From SIG603 sp964370115 (GTDB taxonomy: Bacteria > Bacillota > Clostridia > Oscillospirales > Acutalibacteraceae), in the NCBI GenBank assembly GCA_964370115.1, contig CAYJIA010000023.1, positions 1 through 35,428 on the forward strand: a DNA stretch of 35,428 nt, given 5' to 3'. The notes beneath the pieces were generated by a model, which saw only the letters and a list, made by a program, of their open reading frames with translations, did not search any database and was not told the DNA's origin. Positions 24,485-30,354 of this stretch are shown here, in pieces. Every line of letters starts with the position of its first letter. Position 1 is the stretch's first letter. A program made the translations under genes and the position numbers.

Positions 24485-25627
24485 ATGATAATACAGGGAA
24501 GCAATAATCCGATTGTACTAAAACTCGATAAACTTATAGACACGGTTTCTATAACTTACGCAGTAGGACAGCTTTCGCAGCTTGAAACTCACAAGGTATG
24601 GGAACTTTCTGATATTGAGTTTAAAGTTGTTGACGGGGTGACGGCAGTGGTGTTTCCAATGACCCAATCCGACAGTTTGAAGTTTAAAGAAAAACTAACC
24701 CTGCCGACAATGGAGTTCAAATGGAAAATAGGAGAGCATGTTTATTTTACTAATCAAATAAGCATAGCTGTCAATGAGAGGAAAAACAAGACTATTTTAG
24801 GCGAGGATTTTTCAAGCGATATAGAGACAGAAGCGATACCGGCACAGGTGATAACGGAAAGCGTGGTGGTAGAAAAAGATATTCCGCTAAAAAACTTTGA
24901 CGCCCTGCTTCTTGGCGACAGTCAGGTAGCGCAGACTGGAAGCGTGGGCTGGAGGACTTATTTTTCGGCTATCACAGGTTGCAATATTTACTCAGCCGCC
25001 TTGCCAGGTGCTACTTTGATGGACAAAGAGGGCACAGTGCTAGACGGAAATCCGATGGAAAGCGTCGAGACTTCAAATACCATAAGCAATCAGGTTGAAA
25101 AGGTTTTGAGAAATCCCGAGGACTACGGAGATCCTAAGTTAATAATAATTTCGGCGATGGTAAACGATGTATTTAAGGGACTTGATTTGCAAATGGACGA
25201 CGGACTTATGAGGGCGCAATATTTTACACTGCAAACCGAAACCGAGCCTAGAAGGATGGTTGCGCTTGAAGATTTAACAAGACAAAACATACCAAGTGCC
25301 ATGAGGTGGGCAACAGAAAAACTGCGCGCAAAGTACCCAAGAGCGGTAATATTTTGGTGTGCGCCAAACTACACAGCACTGCCATACACCGACCCATATG
25401 TGCCTAAAACCCTTAGGACATATATTAAAACGGTGTCGGACTATCAAAGCACACTGTTTATAGACACTATCTTATGTGGGTTGATGTTCGACGAGCCAAC
25501 AAGTGGAGGACAGCACTTCTACGACGGAATACACACAAATGAAAAAGGCGCAAAAATACTAGGCGCATACATAGCCGACGAGGTATTAAAGCATAGCAAC
25601 TTGATAAGGATAAAATCGAATTATTAA
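24485..25627 (+). CDS. SGNH/GDSL hydrolase with phage-like N-terminal domain
   Basis: A 380-residue protein. Residues about 135-375 form an SGNH esterase/lipase: nucleophile Ser146 in LLLGDSQ, block II Gly175, block III Asn227 in MVND, and the Asp347/His350 pair in DGIHTNEKG. Residues 1-113 resemble small structural proteins found in Firmicutes prophages: they start MIIQGSNNPIVLKLDKLI, end VNERKNKTILGEDF, and have an 'ELSDIEFKVVDG...VVFPMTQSD' core. No signal peptide. Ribosome site AAAGGGG. It stands alone between its promoter and a strong terminator; no other phage genes are nearby. May be a carbohydrate esterase, perhaps from a domesticated baseplate gene (inference). Confidence 0.8.
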   Translation: MIIQGSNNPIVLKLDKLIDTVSITYAVGQLSQLETHKVWELSDIEFKVVDGVTAVVFPMTQSDSLKFKEKLTLPTMEFKWKIGEHVYFTNQISIAVNERKNKTILGEDFSSDIETEAIPAQVITESVVVEKDIPLKNFDALLLGDSQVAQTGSVGWRTYFSAITGCNIYSAALPGATLMDKEGTVLDGNPMESVETSNTISNQVEKVLRNPEDYGDPKLIIISAMVNDVFKGLDLQMDDGLMRAQYFTLQTETEPRRMVALEDLTRQNIPSAMRWATEKLRAKYPRAVIFWCAPNYTALPYTDPYVPKTLRTYIKTVSDYQSTLFIDTILCGLMFDEPTSGGQHFYDGIHTNEKGAKILGAYIADEVLKHSNLIRIKSNY

Positions 25628-25688
25628 AAGAGCAAAACGCAAAAAAGCTATAGTGATTTGTTATTTTGACGAAAGTAAAAGTTTTAAT

Positions 25689-25752
25689 AAATCTTTTTCA
25701 AAAGATTTCGGGTACTTAGGGCAGCGCCCTGAGTCGTTTTCCGCAGAAAACG
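25689..25752. repeat. three consecutive hairpins (structured intergenic repeat)
   Basis: H1: AAATCTTTT (25689-25697) / AAAAGATTT (25700-25708). H2: ACTTAGGGC (25714-25722) / GCCCTGAGT (25726-25734), one wobble, loop AGC. H3: CGTTTTC (25735-25741) / GAAAACG (25746-25752), loop CGCA. Tightly packed in the 414-bp gap between the SGNH and GPH genes, where I see no gene. Confidence 0.7.
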
Positions 25753-25788
25753 AAATCTTATCCTTAGAAGAGCATTTTTGAAGGTGAA

Positions 25789-25839
25789 TTTTGCCACAAA
25801 GGGGCAAAAGAGGAAACTTTTTGTGATAAAAAAAGTTTC
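25789..25839. repeat. two further hairpins in the same gap
   Basis: TTTTGCC (25789-25795) / GGCAAAA (25803-25809), and GAAACTTTTT (25813-25822) / AAAAAGTTTC (25830-25839). The following CTTCCCCTTTT partly mirrors the preceding AAAGGGGCAAAAG, so the segment is also a larger imperfect palindrome. Confidence 0.6.
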
Positions 25840-25895
25840 TTTATACTTCCCCTTTTATGCAATATTTTTTGCCACTGGAGTTTATTGATACGCTG

Positions 25896-25936
25896 ACGCA
25901 AAAAAATACAGCTAAGTTGCTGTATTTTTTTTGCGT
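25896..25936. terminator. bidirectional intrinsic terminator
   Basis: Inner stem AAAAAATACAGC (25901-25912) / GCTGTATTTTTT (25919-25930), loop TAAGTT, with flanking ACGC/GCGT extending the pairing. Poly-A before and poly-T after make it usable from both strands. Confidence 0.8.
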
Positions 25937-25988
25937 TTTAAACACTCAAACCACGCCTATTAATTATTAATTACAAAAGCATTGAAGC

Positions 25989-26016
25989 TTGTTAAGCTTT
26001 GTGTTAAAATTATACT
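25989..26016 (+). promoter_or_regulatory. candidate promoter of the GPH transporter
   Basis: TTGTTA (25989-25994), 16-nt spacer, TATACT (26011-26016), 26 nt before the ATG. Confidence 0.45.
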
Positions 26017-26041
26017 AAATAATTCTTGGGAGGAAATAGAT

Positions 26042-27463
26042 ATGGATAAACATAAAAAACTCACCATGGGCAATAAATTAGCCTTTGCCGCCTCTGACCT
26101 TTTTGGCGGAGGGTCTTTTAACATTGTAAACTTTTTATATCCCGGTTTTTTGGCGCTTGCAGTGGGGATTTCTCCTTTTTGGATAGGCTTTATAATGTTT
26201 ATCGCAAGGGTTTGGGACGCCGTGAGCGACCCGCTTATGGGCAGAATTTCTGATGCCACAAAAAATAAAAGGTTTGGCAAGCGCAGGGTTTATCTCATCA
26301 TAGCATCGCCGTTAATTGTTTTGGCGATGTTCCTAATGTTTTACCCGTTTTCTATGGAAAGCGAAATACTCAGGGTCTTGTGCGTGCTTTTGTCCTATAT
26401 CTTTTTCTGCACGGTTCAAACCATGGTTATGATACCCTATGGGTCTTTGTCGTCGGAGCTTACATACAATTATAAAGACAGGGCGTCGGCAAACTCTATA
26501 AGGCTAGCTTTTAGCATTTTTTCATCCATACTTTGTGTAGCCGTTCCCGGTATGATAGTAAGTGCATTTGACGGCAACGATGGATATATCGTGATGAGCT
26601 TGGCTTTTGGCGTGCTTTTTGGTGTGTCGGTACTAATTACAGGACTTTGTGCAAGAGAGCAAATAATAACTCCTCCAATAAAAAGGAAGTTTAGATTTGA
26701 CGAATTTACGAAATTCTTAAAAGTGAAACCATTTAGGCAGTATTTGGGTATGCTTCTTACACTTCAAATGACAATGGCGATTATGAGCTCGTTATTCTTC
26801 TTTTATATCGATTTTTACATAGCCAGAGATGTCACGGCATCTGGTGGAAGCTCGGCGCTAGGTCTTATAGGAGCTGGCAGTATGTTTGCCACACAAATAG
26901 TAGCGCTTCCGTTTTATCTATGGTTAATAGGTAAAAAAAGCAAGGCTTTTGCGTATCGTTTTGGCGCGGTTATTTGGATAATAACAGGTATAGCACTGTT
27001 TACGCTACAACCCGGCGCACCCGATATTGTGGTAATAATTTTAGCCGTGGTTATAGGCTTTGGAATTAGCGGTCCGGGGCTTGTGCCTCACGCTATGTTT
27101 GGCGATGTAGTAGACGCCTCACAACTTGTGACAGGGCAAAGAAGCGAGGGCGCAATAAGCGGTTTTGTGAATTTCATAAACAAAGTGGCACAGGCGATAG
27201 GCCTTTCGGCGGTCATGGCGGTGCTTGGAATTTTTGACTTTAGGGAGCAAGTGGCAGGCGCCGAAAAACTCGTCTCACAACCCGAGTCGGCACAAATGGC
27301 TATAAGGGTCGTAATTTGTCTTGCGCCTCTGTTTATAATGATTTTTGGCATACTTTTTTCTCTTAGATACAAAATAGACGTGAAAAAGCAAGAGGAAATA
27401 AGGGCTAGCATAGACAGTGGCGACAAAGAAGCAATCGAAAACTTAAAAAAAGAACTTAGCTAG
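26042..27463 (+). CDS. GPH-family sugar:cation symporter (MFS)
   Basis: A 473-residue transporter with about twelve membrane helices, of the glycoside-pentoside-hexuronide family. The signature region ARVWDAVSDPLMGRISDATKNKRFGKRRVYL matches the family motif between helices 2 and 3 ('RiwDavtDPlmG...D.t..r.GkrRp'), with the cation-site Asp residues. ATG 26042 is chosen because GGGAGG (26028-26033) lies 8 nt upstream; an in-frame ATG at 25982 has no ribosome site. Sugar not identifiable; no glycosidase is nearby. The lipoprotein gene follows 19 nt later, so the two may share a transcript. Confidence 0.9.
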   Translation: MDKHKKLTMGNKLAFAASDLFGGGSFNIVNFLYPGFLALAVGISPFWIGFIMFIARVWDAVSDPLMGRISDATKNKRFGKRRVYLIIASPLIVLAMFLMFYPFSMESEILRVLCVLLSYIFFCTVQTMVMIPYGSLSSELTYNYKDRASANSIRLAFSIFSSILCVAVPGMIVSAFDGNDGYIVMSLAFGVLFGVSVLITGLCAREQIITPPIKRKFRFDEFTKFLKVKPFRQYLGMLLTLQMTMAIMSSLFFFYIDFYIARDVTASGGSSALGLIGAGSMFATQIVALPFYLWLIGKKSKAFAYRFGAVIWIITGIALFTLQPGAPDIVVIILAVVIGFGISGPGLVPHAMFGDVVDASQLVTGQRSEGAISGFVNFINKVAQAIGLSAVMAVLGIFDFREQVAGAEKLVSQPESAQMAIRVVICLAPLFIMIFGILFSLRYKIDVKKQEEIRASIDSGDKEAIENLKKELS

Positions 27464-27482
27464 TTTTTTTATGGAGGGCATA

Positions 27483-27998
27483 ATGAAAAAAGCAGTGGCA
27501 ATACTTTTATTATTGTCGACAATTTTCGTTGTCGGCTGTGGTGATGAAGAGATTATATCCCAAAGCGATGTTGAGATAGAGGAAGTTTTGACCATGACTA
27601 GATTTAGATTTTCTTACCAAAACCCCATGGCGGGTTCGTATAATGTTGAAATAAGAGAGCGAAATAGCGGGGCGATTAGCTTTGATTTTGAAACATATTT
27701 CGACTTTAGTGAGGGCGCAGAAGACTCACATGTTAAATCCGAAAAAAACGTCGACGAGGCTGTTTTTGAAGAAATCGCAAAAATATGTGAAAAGCACGAC
27801 ATATATTCTTGGGACGGATTTCAAAGTGAAGCTTATGAGGGTGCAATGGATACCGAAATTACGTCAATTTATATAGAGTTTTCGGACGAGACGACTGTAT
27901 CGGCAAGTGCCAGTGGCGGATTTCCAGAAAATCACCAAGAATTTTACGAGGACTTGCACGAGTATACATTGACAATTGCAAAAGAAAATGATAACTAA
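27483..27998 (+). CDS. small lipoprotein of unknown function
   Basis: A 171-residue protein with a lipoprotein signal peptide, lipobox VVGC, Cys19. The mature part is acidic and strand-rich, with aromatic/acidic stretches such as FRFSYQNPMAGSYNVEIRERN and a YIEFSDETTVSASASGGFP segment. I do not recognise a named family, though it has the look of small clostridial surface lipoproteins. ATG 27483 is preferred over the in-frame ATG 27471, because GGAGG (27473-27477) lies between them. Follows the GPH gene by 19 nt and is ended by a hairpin terminator. Confidence 0.75.
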   Translation: MKKAVAILLLLSTIFVVGCGDEEIISQSDVEIEEVLTMTRFRFSYQNPMAGSYNVEIRERNSGAISFDFETYFDFSEGAEDSHVKSEKNVDEAVFEEIAKICEKHDIYSWDGFQSEAYEGAMDTEITSIYIEFSDETTVSASASGGFPENHQEFYEDLHEYTLTIAKENDN

Positions 27999-28032
27999 AG
28001 CGATTGTCGACTAATTTGAAATGATATAAAGT

Positions 28033-28079
28033 AGCTGTGATTAAAACGAAGTGTTTGCGTTTTCTCATAGCTCTTTTTT
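28033..28079 (+). terminator. terminator after the lipoprotein gene
   Basis: AGCTGTGA (28033-28040) / TCATAGCT (28065-28072) with one G-U pair, an inner AAAACG/CGTTTT pairing, then CTTTTTTATTTT. Confidence 0.7.
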
Positions 28080-28188
28080 ATTTTACATCTTAGAATTATA
28101 TGAGATGCAAAAGCTCCAAAAACACTATAGCGACAATTGCTTGGGTTTATTTTATAAAATTTTTATAAAATAAAATTTAGATTTACTA

Positions 28189-28217
28189 TTGACAAAATTG
28201 ATGATTTGGGTTATATT
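28189..28217 (+). promoter_or_regulatory. promoter of the DUF2325-DUF3793-flavodoxin operon
   Basis: TTGACA (28189-28194), 17-nt spacer, TATATT (28212-28217). The expected transcription start near 28224 is followed at once by palindrome box 1. The stretch from the previous terminator to here (28080-28188) is AT-rich with nothing recognisable. Confidence 0.8.
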
Positions 28218-28226
28218 AATTGTATC

Positions 28227-28244
28227 GGTTAGTGAAAGCTAACT
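28227..28244. promoter_or_regulatory. GTTAG-CTAAC operator, box 1
   Basis: GGTTAGTGAAAGCTAACT. It matches 16 of 18 positions of box 2 and has the same placement relative to its promoter as box 3 (first base about 10 nt past the -10), fitting a repressor site. Confidence 0.7.
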
Positions 28245-28250
28245 TCGTTC

Positions 28251-28275
28251 CCGCCTTTTTGGGCGGTTTAATTTA
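28251..28275 (+). terminator. GC-rich leader hairpin, possible attenuator
   Basis: CCGCC (28251-28255) / GGCGG (28262-28266) then TTTAATTTAAA, lying in the 5' leader between boxes 1 and 2. Could be a weak terminator. AGCTAAC of box 1 could pair with GTTAGCT of box 2 and enclose it, but no mechanism is shown. Confidence 0.35.
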
Positions 28276-28283
28276 AACACATG

Positions 28284-28301
28284 GGTTAGCTAAAGCTAAC
28301 C
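28284..28301. promoter_or_regulatory. GTTAG-CTAAC operator, box 2
   Basis: GGTTAGCTAAAGCTAACC, a perfect 8-2-8 palindrome, 40 nt downstream of box 1 and 9 nt before the AAGGAG ribosome site of the DUF2325 gene. Could be a second operator or, as RNA, a hairpin near the ribosome site. Confidence 0.7.
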
Positions 28302-28322
28302 TGCAAGATAAGGAGATTTACT

Positions 28323-28598
28323 ATGAGTGTTGTAATAGTTGGCGGAAATGAATGTATGGAAAGAAGATATATAGATACTTGCAAGGCGTACGGATGCAAG
28401 GCGAAAGTTTTTACAAAGATGAAAGGTGATGTCAGAGGAAAATTTGGCTCTCCTGACATGATAATTCTATTTACAAATACTGTTTCCCACAAGCTTGTAG
28501 CTTGTGCAAATTGCGAGGCAAAAAGATGCAAGGCAAGGGTAGAGCGTTGTCACTCTAGCTCACTTTCTGCACTTAAAAACATTTTGGGAGCCATGTAA
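28323..28598 (+). CDS. DUF2325 protein
   Basis: A 91-residue protein. VVIVGGNECMERRYIDTCKAYGCKAKVF is the DUF2325 opening: a short Rossmann-like strand with GGN, then the conserved ERRY. Seven Cys are present, including ACANCEAKRCKARVERC near the end, so metal or redox chemistry is plausible. Function of the family is unknown. First gene of the operon behind boxes 1 and 2; ribosome site AAGGAG 7 nt upstream. Confidence 0.8.
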   Translation: MSVVIVGGNECMERRYIDTCKAYGCKAKVFTKMKGDVRGKFGSPDMIILFTNTVSHKLVACANCEAKRCKARVERCHSSSLSALKNILGAM

Positions 28599-28601
28599 TT
28601 T

Positions 28602-29168
28602 ATGATTTTGGAAAAAGCGATAATAGAGCACTGCTCGCCGACCTTAGCAGGTGTAAAAACGGGCAGTCTTTTTACGGTAAAATATAAAGACCTAGACGTG
28701 CTGGTTAGAAAAATTGACGAGCTATCTAAAGGCTTTGAAGAAAAAAATATTTTACTTAAAATAGTTAGGCGCAACAAAAGCACTGCGCTGATGTATCTTT
28801 ATAGAGAAAATATGCTTAAAAGAGATATGGAAAACTCGCTTGCAAAGAAAATATTGTCACAGTATGGCTATGACGAGTGTAGCACTTCACAAGCGGTAGA
28901 AAAACTTATTTCAAGACTTGAGGAGTATGACGAATTTCCGCACGAAATCGGACTTTTCTTAGGGTATCCACCCGAAGATGTAGAGGGTTTTATTTGCAAC
29001 AAAGGCCAAAACTGTAGCCTTTGTAAATACTGGAAAGTGTATGGTAATAAAGAAGAAGCCTTGATGAAATTTGCAAAATACGACAAATGCAAGGCTGTGT
29101 ATAAAAAATTGTGGCAAGAAGGACGAGATATTTTAAGGTTGACGGTGAAAAAACAACTGGTCGCCTAA
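28602..29168 (+). CDS. DUF3793 protein
   Basis: A 188-residue protein matching DUF3793: opening EKAIIEHCSPTLAGVKTGSLF, central LMYLYRENML, then FPHEIGLFLGYPPEDVEGFICNKGQNCSLCKYWKVYGN, the conserved Cys-containing core, and a late YDKCKAVYKKLWQEG. In Clostridia this family often sits beside flavodoxin and iron-uptake genes, and it is followed here by a flavodoxin. Function unknown; a role in iron limitation is inference. Starts 3 nt after the DUF2325 stop with a weak GGGAG site. Confidence 0.85.
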   Translation: MILEKAIIEHCSPTLAGVKTGSLFTVKYKDLDVLVRKIDELSKGFEEKNILLKIVRRNKSTALMYLYRENMLKRDMENSLAKKILSQYGYDECSTSQAVEKLISRLEEYDEFPHEIGLFLGYPPEDVEGFICNKGQNCSLCKYWKVYGNKEEALMKFAKYDKCKAVYKKLWQEGRDILRLTVKKQLVA

Positions 29169-29208
29169 ATATATAAATTAATATTTAAAATTAAAGGAGA
29201 ATTTTATT

Positions 29209-29619
29209 ATGAGTAAAGTTGCAATCGTTTATTGGAGTGGTACGGGAAACACAGAGGCTATGGCGAATTTTATAGCCGAGGGTGCAAAATCTAAAGGTGC
29301 ACAGGTTGATGTGATGACTTCTGATGCATTTACAAACGATATGGTAGCAAACTATACAGCTATTGCTTTTGGTTGCCCATCTATGGGAGCGGAAGTTTTA
29401 GAAGAAACAGAGTTTCAACCTATGTGGGATAGTGTAAAAGACAGCCTAGCTGATACAAATGTATTACTATTTGGTTCATACGGCTGGGGAGATGGCGAGT
29501 GGATGAGAAACTGGGAAGAAGAAACAACAGCCAAAACTCTTGAAACATATATGTGCAATGAAGCTCCAGACAGCGAAGCAGAAGCACAGTGCAAAGCTTG
29601 TGGAGAAAAACTAGCTTAG
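29209..29619 (+). CDS. flavodoxin
   Basis: A 136-residue short-chain flavodoxin, an FMN electron carrier that replaces ferredoxin when iron is scarce. The phosphate loop SGTGNTEAMA (residues 10-19) and the two isoalloxazine loops (GCPSMGAEVLEETEF and GSYGWGDGEWM) are intact. The C-terminus has two extra Cys (CKAC). Ribosome site AAAGGAG 9 nt upstream. Ends the operon with DUF2325 and DUF3793; a terminator follows. Confidence 0.95.
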   Translation: MSKVAIVYWSGTGNTEAMANFIAEGAKSKGAQVDVMTSDAFTNDMVANYTAIAFGCPSMGAEVLEETEFQPMWDSVKDSLADTNVLLFGSYGWGDGEWMRNWEEETTAKTLETYMCNEAPDSEAEAQCKACGEKLA

Positions 29620-29632
29620 TTATAAAAAGCAA

Positions 29633-29668
29633 GGGGAGGGGCTATTGCTCCTCCTTAATTTTATTTTT
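29633..29668 (+). terminator. flavodoxin terminator
   Basis: GGGGAGGGGC (29633-29642) / GCTCCTCCTT (29647-29656), 10 bp including three G-U pairs, loop TATT, then AATTTTATTTTT. Confidence 0.75.
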
Positions 29669-29684
29669 AAATTTGAGGGTGTAA

Positions 29685-30023
29685 ATGCGTAAAGAAGTAA
29701 AAAAGACATTGAATATTTCAATGCGACTCCTACTTGAAACTATACTTACAGAAAAACAAATTGCAAAGATACTTTATATTTCAGAGACAACATTAAGACA
29801 GATTTACTTGCAAAATTTTGGAATGCCTCCTAAAAGATATATACGACACGTCAAGATTAAGAAAGCCCAGACCCTTATTAGGACGACTAATAAAACTATA
29901 AGCGAAATTGCGTATAGTATAGGCTATATAAATACCAGCAAATTTGCAAAGGTATTTAAAACAAGCTATGGTCGCACGCCGTCGGAATATCGCAAAACTG
30001 CGGTTTTGGAGTTGAAAAACTAA
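29685..30023 (+). CDS. AraC-type DNA-binding protein, HTH domain only
   Basis: A 112-residue protein consisting of just the double helix-turn-helix of AraC/XylS regulators: helix-turn-helix 1 around EKQIAKILYISETTLRQIY, helix-turn-helix 2 ending in ISEIAYSIGYINTSKFAKVFKTSYGRTPSEYRK, which is the family signature. The usual N-terminal sensor domain (150-200 residues) is missing, so it either needs no ligand or has another partner. It lies between the flavodoxin and the DUF6110-like gene, on the same strand. Weak ribosome site GAGGGTG. Target unknown. Confidence 0.85.
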   Translation: MRKEVKKTLNISMRLLLETILTEKQIAKILYISETTLRQIYLQNFGMPPKRYIRHVKIKKAQTLIRTTNKTISEIAYSIGYINTSKFAKVFKTSYGRTPSEYRKTAVLELKN

Positions 30024-30040
30024 TGGTTTAGTGTTATAAT
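30012..30040 (+). promoter_or_regulatory. promoter of the DUF6110-ATPase genes
   Basis: TTGAAA (30012-30017), 17-nt spacer, TATAAT (30035-30040), overlapping the end of the AraC-type gene. No GTTAG box was found near it. Confidence 0.7.
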
Positions 30041-30074
30041 GAAATCAAATTTCTATAGTAAAGGAGTAATTTAT

Positions 30075-30338
30075 ATGATAAATTGGATAACAAAAGAAAG
30101 AAAATGGATTTTTGCGGCAGGAGCAGTTGCAGGTGCGGCAGTGCTAGGCTTTTTAAAAACAAAAAAAGCTCGTGAACTAGCTGTAAAAGGTGTAGCAGGC
30201 GGTATAATGCTTAAAGATAAAGTTTTAGAAACTGCAGTAAACATTAAAGAAGAAGCAGACGACATTTGCGCAGAAGCTAAAGAAGTAGCTAAAAATGATT
30301 GCGCTTGTGGCGAAGGCTGTGCATGCTCAGAGGAATAA
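30075..30338 (+). CDS. DUF6110-like small membrane protein, FezA candidate
   Basis: An 87-residue protein. A single membrane segment FAAGAVAGAAVLGFL (about 12-26) with G/A-x-x-x-G/A packing motifs is followed by an amphipathic Ala/Glu/Lys-rich helix with GVAGG, and a Cys-rich acidic tail CACGEGCAC. ATG 30075 is set by AAGGAG at 30061-30066; the in-frame ATG 30039 overlaps the promoter. It is 16 nt ahead of the P1B-type ATPase. Ferrosome loci encode a small membrane protein (FezA) beside a P1B-6 ATPase (FezB); equivalence is inferred from order and topology, not from shown homology. Confidence 0.7.
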   Translation: MINWITKERKWIFAAGAVAGAAVLGFLKTKKARELAVKGVAGGIMLKDKVLETAVNIKEEADDICAEAKEVAKNDCACGEGCACSEE

Positions 30339-30354
30339 TTTAAGGGAGAAACGT

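Noticed and set aside
24485..25627. SGNH gene as part of a prophage
   Set aside because: No integrase, capsid, tail or lysis genes flank it; only the N-terminal domain looks phage-like.
28227..28301. Standard DtxR/IdeR box
   Set aside because: The half-sites look similar, but the known consensus has closer-set TTAGG/CCTAA arms; I call it only a metal-type candidate.
30295..30354. Upstream 20-codon extension of the P1B ATPase
   Set aside because: It lies inside the preceding small gene in another frame and lacks a ribosome site; ATG 30355 has one.
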